The position numbers and the translations under genes are program-made. From Hyphomicrobiales bacterium (lineage in GTDB: Bacteria > Pseudomonadota > Alphaproteobacteria > Rhizobiales > Rhizobiaceae): a DNA stretch of 57,915 nucleotides. Numbering within the stretch: position 1 is the stretch's first letter; each line of letters opens with the position of its first letter. Below the pieces are notes generated by a model, which saw nothing but the letters and a program-made list of their open reading frames with translations, did no database searches and was not told the origin of the DNA. Positions 29,880 to 41,788 of the stretch are shown here, piece after piece. The stretch spans positions 1 to 57,915 of the forward strand of contig JAFKJY010000064.1 in assembly GCA_017305835.1 (NCBI GenBank), read 5' to 3'.

Positions 29880-30021
29880 TCCCCCGGCCGCATATTTGCC
29901 GCATGGCGCGCGCCTACCGGGGCGGGCAGCGCGGTGCTATCTGAGCTTCAGGACGCTGGAACGGCCCCTGCCGCCTCGAATGCGGCCGGCCGCGCCCGGC
30001 CAGGCAAGGGAGCTCACGACG

Positions 30022-30549
30022 ATGGTAAATTCCCGCGCATTCGCCCGATTTCCGCGCATCGGCACGCTGGCCGTCGCGGCAGCCGCGTTCATGGCGCTCG
30101 CCGCGCCGGCTTCGGCGCAGGAGTTCAAGGCCGGCGACCTGACCGTCGAGCAGCCCTGGTCGCGTGCCACGCCCGCCGGCGCCCAGGTCGCGGCCGGCTA
30201 TATGGTGATTCGCAATGCCGGCTCCGCGCCCGACAGGCTGATGGCCGTCGAATCGGGGATTTCCGGCAAGGCCGAGATCCACACCATGGCGGTCGACGAC
30301 AAGGGCGTGATGACCATGCGCATGGTGGAAGGCGGGCTTGAGATCCCGGCCGGCGGCACGGTCGAGCTCAAGCCCGGCGGCTACCACCTGATGTTCATCG
30401 GCCTGAAGGCGCCGCCGAAGGAGGGTGAGCCCTTCGCCGCCACGCTCAGCTTCGAGAAGGCCGGCCCGGTCGCGGTCGAGTTCGCCGTCACCGGCATGGC
30501 CGGCGGCGCCCCGGCCGGCATGGGCGGGGCGATGAAGCACGGCGGCTGA
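30022..30549 (+). CDS. PCuAC-type periplasmic copper chaperone
   Basis: A 175-residue protein with a signal peptide (residues 1-32, ending ASAQ). The copper site has the family H..M...HxM pattern: H87 and M89 in EIHTMAVDD, M99/M101, then H122 and M124 in GGYHLMFIGLK. The tail is rich in Gly, Met and His (MGGAMKHGG), possibly adding copper ligands. PCuAC proteins deliver Cu(I) to the CuA site of cytochrome oxidase. There is no Sco partner next to it here. The ATG at 30022 was chosen by signal-peptide position. Confidence 0.87.
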   Translation: MVNSRAFARFPRIGTLAVAAAAFMALAAPASAQEFKAGDLTVEQPWSRATPAGAQVAAGYMVIRNAGSAPDRLMAVESGISGKAEIHTMAVDDKGVMTMRMVEGGLEIPAGGTVELKPGGYHLMFIGLKAPPKEGEPFAATLSFEKAGPVAVEFAVTGMAGGAPAGMGGAMKHGG

Positions 30550-30654
30550 GCCGGCTACGGCTCGCCGCTTGTCGGGCTGCCGGCCTGCCGGTATTGTCAT
30601 TCTTCTGTTGCGATGCGCGCGTATCCGGTCGGCGAGACAGCGGGAGCATCGCCC

Positions 30655-31542
30655 ATGCGCGGCACAGTGTGGAAGCCCGAGGGGGTCCGGATAGAACCAG
30701 GGATCATCGCCGGTTCGGTGCGGTTTCGCGATGCGGTGGCCAACGGGCTGCCGCTCGGCCGCATCGGCTCGCTCGAAGTCAGGCTGACCCGCTCGGCCGA
30801 GGAGGTCGCGGCAGCCCAGCAGGTGCGCTACCGCGTCTTCTTCGAGGAGCTGGGCGCGCGGGGCGGGCTTGCCAGCGAGCGCCGCGACGCCGACCGCTTC
30901 GACGACATCTGCGACCATCTGCTGGTCATCGACACGGCGCTGCCCGGCAGGGACATCGACCGCATCGTCGGCACCTACCGGCTGCTGCGCGACGAGATGG
31001 CGGCCGCCTCGGGCGGCTTCTATTCCAGCGGCGAGTTCGAGCTGGACAAGCTGGTGGCTCGCCATCGCGGCCGCCGCTTCATGGAGCTCGGCCGATCCTG
31101 CGTACTGCCAAAATACCGCTCCAAGCGCACCATCGAGGTGCTGTGGCAGGGCATCTGGGCCTATGTGAACACCTACGGCATCGGCGTCATGGCCGGCTGC
31201 GCCTCCTTCCACGGCACGGTCCCGGCAGCCCACGCCGAGGCGCTGTCCTTCCTCGCCCATCAGTGCCGTCCGGCGCCGGAATGGGACGTGCGCGCCGTCG
31301 CCGACCGCTATTGCCAGATGGACCTGATGCCGTCCGAGGCGGTCGACATGCGCGCCGCGCTCGCCGCCATGCCGCCGCTGGTCAAGGGCTATCTGCGGCT
31401 CGGCGCCAAGGTCGGCGACGGCTGCGTCGTCGATGCCGAGTTCGGCACCACGGACGTCTTCATCATCCTGCCGGTCGAGACGATCTCGGCCCGCTACATC
31501 GCCTATTACGGCGCCGAGGCCGACCGCTTCTTCCAGGCCTGA
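30655..31542 (+). CDS. olsB: L-ornithine N(alpha)-acyltransferase OlsB
   Basis: A 295-residue GNAT-type enzyme that transfers a 3-hydroxyacyl group from ACP to ornithine, giving lyso-ornithine lipid. Family segments are LEVRLTRSAEEVAAAQQVRYRVFFEELGA, DRFDDICDHLLVID, and FMELGRSCVLPKYRSKRTIEVLWQGI in outline. The ATG at 30655 has GGGAG eight bases upstream and gives nearly the Sinorhizobium OlsB length; an ATG at 30613 would add 14 residues. The OlsA acyltransferase that completes the lipid is not next to it. Confidence 0.88.
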   Translation: MRGTVWKPEGVRIEPGIIAGSVRFRDAVANGLPLGRIGSLEVRLTRSAEEVAAAQQVRYRVFFEELGARGGLASERRDADRFDDICDHLLVIDTALPGRDIDRIVGTYRLLRDEMAAASGGFYSSGEFELDKLVARHRGRRFMELGRSCVLPKYRSKRTIEVLWQGIWAYVNTYGIGVMAGCASFHGTVPAAHAEALSFLAHQCRPAPEWDVRAVADRYCQMDLMPSEAVDMRAALAAMPPLVKGYLRLGAKVGDGCVVDAEFGTTDVFIILPVETISARYIAYYGAEADRFFQA

Positions 31543-31553
31543 GCCACCTCCTG

Positions 31554-31578
31554 CCTGCTGACACCCTCTGGCAGCAGG
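31554..31578. terminator. Weak hairpin after olsB
   Basis: CCTGCTG and CAGCAGG pair around an 11-base loop starting 12 bases after the olsB stop. There is no T-run, so it is at best a weak or Rho-assisted terminator. Confidence 0.3.
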
Positions 31579-31627
31579 GGGAATGTCGGGCGGTTGCGGC
31601 TTGTGCCCGGATCGCTAGGCTTGCCGC

Positions 31628-31975
31628 ATGAGCGACGATTTCGCCTATGCGCTGGAGCGCTTGAAGAAGGCCGCCGCCGGCCTGCCGGAGGTGGAGGAGG
31701 GCACCTCCTACGGCACGCCGGCGCTGAAGGTGCGCGGCAAGCTGATCTGCCGCATCAAGGATGCCGGAACGGTCGTGCTCATGTGCCCGCTGGAGGAGAA
31801 GGAGCTGCTGATGGCCGCCGCCCCCGACCTCTATTACGAGACCGACCATTATCGCGGCTGGCCCGCGCTCCTGATGCGGCTCGAAGCCGTCTCAGACGAG
31901 GAGCTGGCCCATCGGCTGGCCCTCGCCTGGCGCCGGCAGGCGCCGAAGAAGCTCGTCCGCGAGGCCGGCCGGTAA
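31628..31975 (+). CDS. MmcQ/YjbR family protein
   Basis: A 115-residue small protein. The pattern ALKKAAAGLPEVEEGTSYGTPALKVRGKLICRIKDAGTVVL in outline, and the C-terminal YYETDHYRGWPALLMRLEAVSDEELAHRLALAWRRQAPKKL, match the YjbR/CyaY-like fold family. Members are annotated as possible DNA-binding proteins, but no function is established. It stands alone between olsB and the lactamase-fold gene. Confidence 0.8.
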   Translation: MSDDFAYALERLKKAAAGLPEVEEGTSYGTPALKVRGKLICRIKDAGTVVLMCPLEEKELLMAAAPDLYYETDHYRGWPALLMRLEAVSDEELAHRLALAWRRQAPKKLVREAGR

Positions 31976-32167
31976 CAGCCCCATCACGTTCAGTTCAATT
32001 GCGATGGCAGCCTGCCGCGGCGATCATCCGGCCGGGGCGTCGGATGAACCGTATCGAGCCAAGGGAGTGACCGATGCTGCTGACGCGCCGGCGCGAGCCT
32101 GCTGCCGCCGCTTGCCCATGCGCAGGAGGGCGGCGACCGCTACCCGATCGAGGGCGGCGAGATCGTC

Positions 32168-32806
32168 GTGCGCCCGGTCCAGCACGCCTCGCTGGTGCTG
32201 ACAGTGCCCGGCATGGTGATCTACGCCGATCCGGTCGGCGGCGCCGCGCTCTATGAAGGTCTGCCGCGCCCCAACCTGGTCCTCATAACCCACGAGCACG
32301 GCGACCATTTCGACCCCGCAACGCTCGCCGCGCTCGTTGCCGCCGACACCAAGCTCGTCACCAACCCTGCCGTGCACGACAAGCTGCCGGACGATCTGAA
32401 GGCGCGGGTGACGCCGCTGGCCAATGGCGAGACGACGACAGTCGGCGAGGTCGAGATCGAGGCGATCCCCGCCTACAACATGACCGAGGACCGCACGAAG
32501 TATCATCCGAAGGGCCGCGACAACGGCTATGTGCTCACCCTCGGCGGCGGCCGCGTCTACATCGCCGGCGACACCGAGGACACGCCCGAGATGCGGGCGC
32601 TGAAGGACATCCTCGTCGCCTTCGTGCCGATGAACCTGCCCTTCACGATGAGCCCGGAGCAGGCGGCGCAAGGCGTGGCCGCCTTCGCGCCGGACTACGT
32701 CTACCCCTACCACTACAAGGGCAGCGACCCGCAGGTCTTCGCCGATGCGCTGGCCAAGGCCGGGGCAAAGACCAAGGTCGTGCTCGGCCGCTGGTACGAG
32801 GGCTGA
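32168..32806 (+). CDS. Metallo-beta-lactamase-fold hydrolase, probable 5' frameshift
   Basis: A 212-residue remnant or short form of a UlaG-like metallo-hydrolase. The metal motif is THEHGDHFD (about residues 40-48), with IAGDTEDTPE and YPYHYKG as later ligands. In this frame only a GTG at 32168 offers a start, cutting into the first strand (VRPVQHASLVL). Upstream the same frame still reads AGASLLPPLAHAQEGGD, a signal-peptide end, back to a TGA at 32081. An ATG at 32074 with a strong AGGGAG site begins MLLTRR in another frame. The natural gene was thus probably a Tat-exported protein starting at 32074, broken by a small deletion or a sequencing error. Confidence 0.7.
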   Translation: MRPVQHASLVLTVPGMVIYADPVGGAALYEGLPRPNLVLITHEHGDHFDPATLAALVAADTKLVTNPAVHDKLPDDLKARVTPLANGETTTVGEVEIEAIPAYNMTEDRTKYHPKGRDNGYVLTLGGGRVYIAGDTEDTPEMRALKDILVAFVPMNLPFTMSPEQAAQGVAAFAPDYVYPYHYKGSDPQVFADALAKAGAKTKVVLGRWYEG

Positions 32807-32839
32807 GCGGGGCGGGCGGCGGCTTTCCGCCGCCCGGCC

Positions 32840-35125
<2,286 letters not shown>

Positions 35126-35261
35126 GATTCGTCGTTCCCCCGGGGCAATGCGACTTCTTTTTGTGGAGTGTCCGGGATTAAGGCTACACTCGGGCGGAGT
35201 AAAGCGCCAAGCAGGAAACTGAAACGGCCGGAAGGTCCGGACGCGCGCGTGGAAGAGAAGA

Positions 35262-36197
35262 TTGTTCCTGTCGGAAGGCCTCGCCGTGGCTGCTGCCGTC
35301 TGCATCGCCGCGAGCGGCATGCTGATCGCCGAGCTCAGGGGGCGCGTCGACGTGCTGCGGCTGGTGCGCTGGCAGATGCTGGCCGCCTTCGCCATGACCG
35401 GCGCGACCTCGCTGCTCGTCGGCGGCTGGCGCAGCCTCGAGGGCTGGCAGGTCGGCCTGCTGGCGCTGTCGGGCGTCGCCGGCATCGTGATTGCCACCAC
35501 CACCTATTTCGCTGCCATCTATGCGGCCGGCCCGCGGGTGACGGCGCTGCTGTTCTCGCTCGGTGCCCCCTTCGCGCTGCTGTTCGGCTATCTGGCGTTC
35601 GGCGAGACGATCGACCTGCGCCAGGGGCTCGGCGTCGTGCTGGTTCTGGCCGGCATCGTGCTCGCCATCGGCCTGCCGCGCCGCTTCGGCGGTGCCGGCA
35701 GCGGCATGCCGGCGGTGGCGCTCGATGCGCCGCTGCCGCATGGGGTGGCGGTGGCGCCGTCGCGCACCTTCCTCTTCGGCGTCGCGCTCGGCGTGGTGAC
35801 GGCGATCGGCCAGGCGGTCGGCAGCGTCCTGGCGCGGCCGGCCATGGCGGCCGGTGTCGAGCCGGTCACCGCGATGGCGGTGCGCTCGGGCGTCGGGGCG
35901 GCGTTCTTCCTGATGCTCGCGCTGGTGCCGTCGGCGACGATCAACCCGCCCTACCGCTTCCGCTTCGCCGATCTGGGGCTGGGCATCGGCTCGGCCTTCT
36001 TCGGCACCGGGCTCGGCATGTCGCTGCTGATGGCAGCGCTCGCCCGTGGCGACGTCGGCATCGTCTCGACGCTGTCGTCGCTGACGCCGGTGGTGATCCT
36101 GCCGATGGTGTGGCTGCGCAGCGGTGTGGCACCCGCGCCGGCGGCCTGGGCGGGTTCGGCGCTCGCCGTCGCGGGCACGGCCCTGATCAGCCTGTGA
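35262..36197 (+). CDS. EamA/DMT-family transporter
   Basis: A 311-residue inner-membrane protein with about ten hydrophobic helices in two EamA repeats. The first repeat ends with [27 protein letters not shown] and the second with [31 protein letters not shown]. The start is a TTG preceded by GGAAGAGAAG. It is ten bases upstream of mutS. The substrate (metabolite efflux or uptake) is unknown. Confidence 0.82.
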   Translation: MFLSEGLAVAAAVCIAASGMLIAELRGRVDVLRLVRWQMLAAFAMTGATSLLVGGWRSLEGWQVGLLALSGVAGIVIATTTYFAAIYAAGPRVTALLFSLGAPFALLFGYLAFGETIDLRQGLGVVLVLAGIVLAIGLPRRFGGAGSGMPAVALDAPLPHGVAVAPSRTFLFGVALGVVTAIGQAVGSVLARPAMAAGVEPVTAMAVRSGVGAAFFLMLALVPSATINPPYRFRFADLGLGIGSAFFGTGLGMSLLMAALARGDVGIVSTLSSLTPVVILPMVWLRSGVAPAPAAWAGSALAVAGTALISL

Positions 36198-36207
36198 CGG
36201 AGTGACG

Positions 36208-38949
36208 ATGCTCGCCAGCCCGCAGGACAGCATGCCCGCCGCGCCGCCGACCCTGTCGGCGGAAGGCGCCACGCCGATGATGGAGCAGTATATCGAGATC
36301 AAGTCGGCCAACCCCGACTCGCTGCTGTTCTATCGCATGGGCGACTTCTACGAGCTGTTCTTCCACGACGCGGAAGTGGCTTCGCGGGCGCTCGGCATCA
36401 CGCTGACCAAGCGCGGCAAGCACCAGGGCGACGACATCCCCATGTGCGGCGTGCCGGTGCATGCCGCCGACGACTATCTGCAGAAGCTGATCGCGCTCGG
36501 CCACCGGGTCGCCGTCTGCGAGCAGGTCGAGGACCCGGCGGAAGCCAGGAAGCGCGGCGCCAAGTCGGTGGTGCGGCGCGACGTCGTGCGCCTGGTCACG
36601 CCGGGCACCATCACCGAGGAGAAGATCCTCGCGCCGGGCGAGGCCAACTTCCTGATGGCGCTGGCGCGGGTGAGGGGCGGCGCGGCCGGGGCGGGCGACG
36701 CGCTGGCGCTCGCCTGGATCGACATCTCGACCGGCGTCTTCCGCGTCGCCGAGACCGCGCCCGACCGGCTGCTCGCCGACATATTGCGCGTCGAGCCGCG
36801 CGAGCTGATCCTGGCCGAGCCGGTGTTCCAGGACCCGGTTCTGCGGCCGGTCTTCGACGTGATCGGCCGCATCGCCGTGCCGCAGCCGGCGGTGCTGTTC
36901 GATTCGGCCGCCGCCGAGGCGCGCATCTCCCGCTTCTTCGGCGTCGCTACCGCCGACGGCTTCGGCCGCTTCGGCCGCGCCGAGCTGGCCGCGGCGGCCG
37001 CCGCCGTCGCCTATGTCGAGAAGACGCAGAAGGCCGAGCGCCCGCCCCTGCAGCGGCCGGAGCGGCTGGACGGCGGCGCGGCGATGTTCATCGACCCGGC
37101 GACGCGCGCCAGCCTGGAGCTGCTGCGCACCCAATCGGGCAGCCGCGAGGGCTCGCTGGCTGCGACGATCGACCGCACCGTCACCGGAGCCGGGGCGCGG
37201 CTGCTGGCCGAGCGGCTGACCGCGCCGCTCACCGATCCCGCAGCGATTGGCCGCCGGCTCGACTGCGTTTCCTTCCTGCTCGCCGAGCCGCGCCTGCGCG
37301 AGGCGGCGCGCGTACTGCTCAAATCCGTGCCAGACATGCCGCGCGCCCTGTCGCGGCTGGCGCTCAACCGCGGCGGTCCGCGCGACCTCGGCGCGCTGCG
37401 CGCCGGCCTCGCCGCCGCGGTCGACATGGCGGCGCTGCTCGCCGGCGCGGAGCTGCCGCAGCTTCTCGCCGACGCCTGTTCTGCGCTCGGCGCGCTGCCG
37501 GGCGCATTGAGAGACCATTTCGAGGCCGCGCTCGACGACGAACTGCCGCTCTTGAAGCGCGACGGCGGCTTCGTCCGCAAGGGCTATGATGGCGAACTGG
37601 ACGAGGTGCGCGCGCTGGCGACCGAATCCCGCCGGGTGATCGCAGCGATGGAGCGCGACCTCGTCGAGGAGACGGGCATCCGCTCGCTCAAGATCCGCCA
37701 CAACAACGTACTCGGCTTCTACATCGAGGTGACGGCCAACAATGCCGGCGCCATGACCGGCACGGACGGGGCGAAGGCCCGCTTCATCCACCGCCAGACG
37801 ATGGCGAGCGCGATGCGCTTCACCACCACCGAGCTGGCCGGGCTGGAGACCAGGATCGCCAACGCCGCCGGCCGCGCGCTGGCGATCGAGCTCGCCGTCT
37901 TCGACCGACTGCTGGTCGAGGCGGTCGAAGCCGCCGACGCGATCCGCGCCGGCGCGGCCGCGCTGGCGGAGATCGATCTGGCGGCCGCGCTCGCCGTGCT
38001 CGCTGCCGAGCAGGACTATTGCCGCCCGCGCGTCGACGCCAGCCTCACCTTCCGCATCGAGGCCGGCCGCCACCCGGTGGTGGAGCAGGCGCTGCGCCGT
38101 CAGCTCGCCGACCCGTTCGTGGCCAACGACTGCGACCTGTCGCCCGCCGAGGGCGCCGCCAGCGGGGCGATCTGGCTGCTCACCGGCCCCAACATGGGCG
38201 GCAAGTCGACCTTCCTGCGCCAGAACGCGCTGATCGCCGTCATGGCGCAGGCCGGCTCCTTCGTGCCGGCGCGCTCCGCCGAGATCGGCGTCGTCGACCG
38301 GCTGTTCAGCAGGGTCGGCGCCTCCGACGACCTCGCCCGCGGCCGCTCCACCTTCATGGTCGAGATGGTCGAGACGGCGGCGATCCTCAACCAGGCCGGC
38401 GAGCGCTCGCTGGTCATCCTCGACGAGATCGGCCGCGGCACGGCCACCTTCGACGGCCTGTCGATCGCCTGGGCGGCGGTCGAGTTCCTGCACGAGAAGA
38501 ACCGGGCGCGGGCCATCTTCGCCACCCATTTCCACGAGATGACGGCGCTCGCCGAGAAGCTGCCGCGGCTGCGCAACGTCACCATGCGCGTCAAGGAGTG
38601 GGAGGGCGACGTCGTCTTCCTGCACGAGGTCGCCGCCGGCGCGGCCGACCGCTCCTACGGCGTGCAGGTCGCCCGCCTCGCCGGCCGGCCGGAGCCGGTG
38701 GTCGAGCGCGCCCGCCAGGTGCTGCGCCAGCTCGAGGAGGGGGAGCTCTCCGGCCGGGCCTCGCGGCTTGTCGACGACCTGCCGCTGTTCGCGGTCGCGG
38801 TGAAGCGCGAGGCGGCGCAGCCGCCGCGCCGCGACGGCCTCGCCGAGGCGCTCGCCGCCCTCAATCCCGACGAGATGACGCCGCGCGAGGCGCTGGAGGC
38901 GCTCTACCGGCTCAAGCTGGCGGCGGCCGGCGGCGGGGGCACCGCATAG
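36208..38949 (+). CDS. mutS: DNA mismatch repair protein MutS
   Basis: A 913-residue mismatch-recognition ATPase. The mismatch-contact motif F-Y-E (F47-E49) lies in MGDFYELFF. Walker A is [14 protein letters not shown] (K666) and Walker [17 protein letters not shown], with the THFHEM switch. The length is typical of alphaproteobacterial MutS. The ATG at 36208 has GGAG five bases upstream and is preferred over a GTG two codons earlier. Confidence 0.97.
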   Translation: MLASPQDSMPAAPPTLSAEGATPMMEQYIEIKSANPDSLLFYRMGDFYELFFHDAEVASRALGITLTKRGKHQGDDIPMCGVPVHAADDYLQKLIALGHRVAVCEQVEDPAEARKRGAKSVVRRDVVRLVTPGTITEEKILAPGEANFLMALARVRGGAAGAGDALALAWIDISTGVFRVAETAPDRLLADILRVEPRELILAEPVFQDPVLRPVFDVIGRIAVPQPAVLFDSAAAEARISRFFGVATADGFGRFGRAELAAAAAAVAYVEKTQKAERPPLQRPERLDGGAAMFIDPATRASLELLRTQSGSREGSLAATIDRTVTGAGARLLAERLTAPLTDPAAIGRRLDCVSFLLAEPRLREAARVLLKSVPDMPRALSRLALNRGGPRDLGALRAGLAAAVDMAALLAGAELPQLLADACSALGALPGALRDHFEAALDDELPLLKRDGGFVRKGYDGELDEVRALATESRRVIAAMERDLVEETGIRSLKIRHNNVLGFYIEVTANNAGAMTGTDGAKARFIHRQTMASAMRFTTTELAGLETRIANAAGRALAIELAVFDRLLVEAVEAADAIRAGAAALAEIDLAAALAVLAAEQDYCRPRVDASLTFRIEAGRHPVVEQALRRQLADPFVANDCDLSPAEGAASGAIWLLTGPNMGGKSTFLRQNALIAVMAQAGSFVPARSAEIGVVDRLFSRVGASDDLARGRSTFMVEMVETAAILNQAGERSLVILDEIGRGTATFDGLSIAWAAVEFLHEKNRARAIFATHFHEMTALAEKLPRLRNVTMRVKEWEGDVVFLHEVAAGAADRSYGVQVARLAGRPEPVVERARQVLRQLEEGELSGRASRLVDDLPLFAVAVKREAAQPPRRDGLAEALAALNPDEMTPREALEALYRLKLAAAGGGGTA

Positions 38950-39021
38950 CCGCATAAAGGCCTGTTAAGCTTCTGGTGATACGTCTTGGCGATCGGACAC
39001 GCCGAAGGCGGATCGAGACTG

Positions 39022-41697
39022 ATGAAAGCGTCCGCCCGTGCTGCGGCCATTGCCAGAGCCATCTTCCGCCCGAGCAACATCCCGGCGGCGATCGCGCTCG
39101 TGGTCATCCTGGTGGCGACCTATTACGCCGACCTGCAGAACCGGCGCTACGAGCTGGAGCGGCTGCGCTCCGACGTGCTGGCGCGCGTCAGCGTCATCCG
39201 CGCCAAGCTCGAAGGCAACATCAACGGCAACCTCCAGCTCGTGCGCGGCCTCGTCGGCGCGCTCTCGACCGAGCCGGACATGACGCCGCAGCGCTTCGAG
39301 GCGCTGGCCGGCAGCCTGATCGACGAGCGCTCCGAGATCCGCAACATCGCCGCCGCGCCCGACCTCGTCGTCACCATGGTCTACCCGCCCGGCCGCAACG
39401 GCCCGGTGCTCGGCCTCGACTATCGCAACAATCCCCAGCAGCGCGAGGCGGCGCTGCGCGCGCGCGACCAGGGCGAGCTGATCTTCGCCGGTCCGGTCGA
39501 CCTCGTGCAGGGCGGCCAGGGCTTCATCGGCCGCTTCCCCGTCTTCGTCGGCCAGGCCGACGGCACCCGCTTCTGGGGCCTCGTCTCCGCCGTCGTCGAC
39601 CTCCAGAGCCTCTACCGCAACAGCGGCATCTACGACGCCACCGAACTCGACCTCGCCATCACCGGCCGCGACGCGCTCGGCGACGCCGGCGAGCGCTTCT
39701 ACGGCAGCGCCGAGACGGTCGCCGACAACCCGGTGCTGGCCAGCGTCATGCTGCCCTCCGGCTCGTGGCAGATCGCCGCGCGCCCGCATGGCGGCTGGGT
39801 TGCGCCGGCCGACCGCATCACCTCCAGCCGCCTGTTCATGGCCATCGGCGCGATCCTGATCCTGCTGCCGATCGTCGTCGCCGGCCGGCTGATGGACGAG
39901 CGCCAGCGCTACATCGCCGTGCTGCGCGGGCGCGAGCGCGACCTCGAAGGCCTGTCGCAGCGCCTCGGGCTGGCGCTGGAGACCTCGCGCATCGGCGTGT
40001 GGGAATATCTGGTCGCGACGGAGGAGCTCCTCTGGGACGACCGCATGAACGAGATCTACGGCTATCCCGGCAAGGGCGGCCCGCGCGCCCGCGCCCACTG
40101 GATCGGCCGCCTCCACCCCGACGACCGTGAGAGGGCGGCGCGCGAGTTCCGCGACGCCATCGACACGCGCGGCCGCTATTATTCCGAGTTCCGCGTTCTG
40201 CTCGACGGCGGCGAGGTGCGCCACATCCGCGCCAACGGCATGGTCTACCAGGACGCCAGGGGCGAGCTGCGCATCGTCGGCGTCAACTGGGACGTGTCGG
40301 CCGACGTCGCCCTCAACGAGGACTTGCGCCACTCCAACATGCTGTCGGAGGCGCGCAACGCCGAGCTGGAATCGGCCAAGGCGCGCATCGAGTACAACGC
40401 CCTGCACGATTCGCTCACCGGCCTGCCCAACCGCCGCTATCTCGACGACGTGCTGGCCGCCCATGTCGAGGGCTTCGCCGCCGGCGAGCGCGCCGGCCTG
40501 CTGCACATCGACCTCGACCGCTTCAAGCAGATCAACGACACGCTCGGCCATGCCGCCGGCGACGCCATGCTGGTCCATGTCGCGGCCGTGCTGCGCGACG
40601 TCGTCGAGCGGCGCGACTTCTTCGCCCGCGTCGGCGGCGACGAGTTCGTCATCGTCGTGCGCCGCCGGCCCGACGAGCCGCTGGAGGACACCTGCCTCGC
40701 CAGGCTCGCCGCAACAATCGTCGAGCGGATGCGCGAGCCGGTCATGTTCCAGGGCCATGAATGCCGCTTCGGCGTGTCGGTCGGCATCGCCCGCGACACC
40801 GATTCGCAGGCCGACCCGCGCCGGCTGTTCATCAACGCCGACATGGCGCTCTACCGGGCTAAGGACAACGGCCGCAACCGCTACCAGTTCTTCAACGACG
40901 CCCTGCAGGACGAGATCGTCCACACCAAGCGCGTCGCCGACGAGATCCTGTCGGGGCTGGAGAACGGCCAGTTCGTCGTCCACTACCAGCCGCAGTTCTC
41001 CGCCGACACCCACGAGGTGGTCGGCGTCGAGGCGCTGGCGCGCTGGGACCACCCGACCGACGGCCTGCTGCCGCCGAGCGCCTTCCTGAAGATCGCCGAG
41101 GAGCTGAACGTCGTCGCGGCCATCGACCGGGTGGTGCTGGAGCAGACGCTGCGCGACATGGCCGCCTGGCGCCTGTCCGGCCTCGGCATCCCCAAGGCCT
41201 CGGTCAACGTCTCGGCGCGGCGGCTGCGCGACGACGAGCTGATCACCAACCTCGCCGGCCTCGACATCCAGCCCAACACGATTTCCTTCGAGCTTGTCGA
41301 ATCGATCTTCCTCGACGAGCAGGACGAGCTGCTCGCCTGGAACGTCGACCGCATCAAGGAACTCGGCATCGACATCGAGATCGACGATTTCGGCACCGGC
41401 TACGCCTCCATCGTCAGCCTGATGAAGCTGAAGCCGCGCCGCCTCAAGATCGACCGCCAGATCGTCATGCCGATCGTCCGCTCGGCCCGCCAGCGCCAGC
41501 TCGTCGGCTCCATCATCGACATCGGCAAGTCGCTCGGCATCGAGGTGCTGGCCGAGGGCGTCGAGACGATGGAGCACGCCCGCGTGCTGCGCCAGCTTGG
41601 CTGCAACGCCTTGCAGGGCTACGCCTTCGCGCGGCCCATGTCGGCGCCCGACCTGAAGGAATTCGTGCTGTCGCGGCGCTGGCGCGCGGCCTCCTGA
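39022..41697 (+). CDS. Membrane GGDEF/EAL cyclic-di-GMP protein with periplasmic sensor
   Basis: An 891-residue protein. A first helix at about residues 19-36, a periplasmic CHASE-like region of about 230 residues and a second helix at 271-290 form the sensor. A PAS domain (about 315-430) follows, then GGDEF with an intact GGDEF motif at 538-542 and an EAL domain with EAL at 670-672 and DDFGTGYAS. Both catalytic motifs are complete, so it may make and degrade c-di-GMP. The ATG at 39022 lacks a strong ribosome site. It lies between mutS and glnD. The sensed ligand is unknown. Confidence 0.9.
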   Translation: MKASARAAAIARAIFRPSNIPAAIALVVILVATYYADLQNRRYELERLRSDVLARVSVIRAKLEGNINGNLQLVRGLVGALSTEPDMTPQRFEALAGSLIDERSEIRNIAAAPDLVVTMVYPPGRNGPVLGLDYRNNPQQREAALRARDQGELIFAGPVDLVQGGQGFIGRFPVFVGQADGTRFWGLVSAVVDLQSLYRNSGIYDATELDLAITGRDALGDAGERFYGSAETVADNPVLASVMLPSGSWQIAARPHGGWVAPADRITSSRLFMAIGAILILLPIVVAGRLMDERQRYIAVLRGRERDLEGLSQRLGLALETSRIGVWEYLVATEELLWDDRMNEIYGYPGKGGPRARAHWIGRLHPDDRERAAREFRDAIDTRGRYYSEFRVLLDGGEVRHIRANGMVYQDARGELRIVGVNWDVSADVALNEDLRHSNMLSEARNAELESAKARIEYNALHDSLTGLPNRRYLDDVLAAHVEGFAAGERAGLLHIDLDRFKQINDTLGHAAGDAMLVHVAAVLRDVVERRDFFARVGGDEFVIVVRRRPDEPLEDTCLARLAATIVERMREPVMFQGHECRFGVSVGIARDTDSQADPRRLFINADMALYRAKDNGRNRYQFFNDALQDEIVHTKRVADEILSGLENGQFVVHYQPQFSADTHEVVGVEALARWDHPTDGLLPPSAFLKIAEELNVVAAIDRVVLEQTLRDMAAWRLSGLGIPKASVNVSARRLRDDELITNLAGLDIQPNTISFELVESIFLDEQDELLAWNVDRIKELGIDIEIDDFGTGYASIVSLMKLKPRRLKIDRQIVMPIVRSARQRQLVGSIIDIGKSLGIEVLAEGVETMEHARVLRQLGCNALQGYAFARPMSAPDLKEFVLSRRWRAAS

Positions 41698-41788
41698 CGG
41701 CGGCCGCGGCTGTATCGCCGCAGCGCGAAACGCGCTATAGACCCGCCGGTCACGCAAAAGCCCATTTTCGAGCTTCCGTCGCGCCGCA

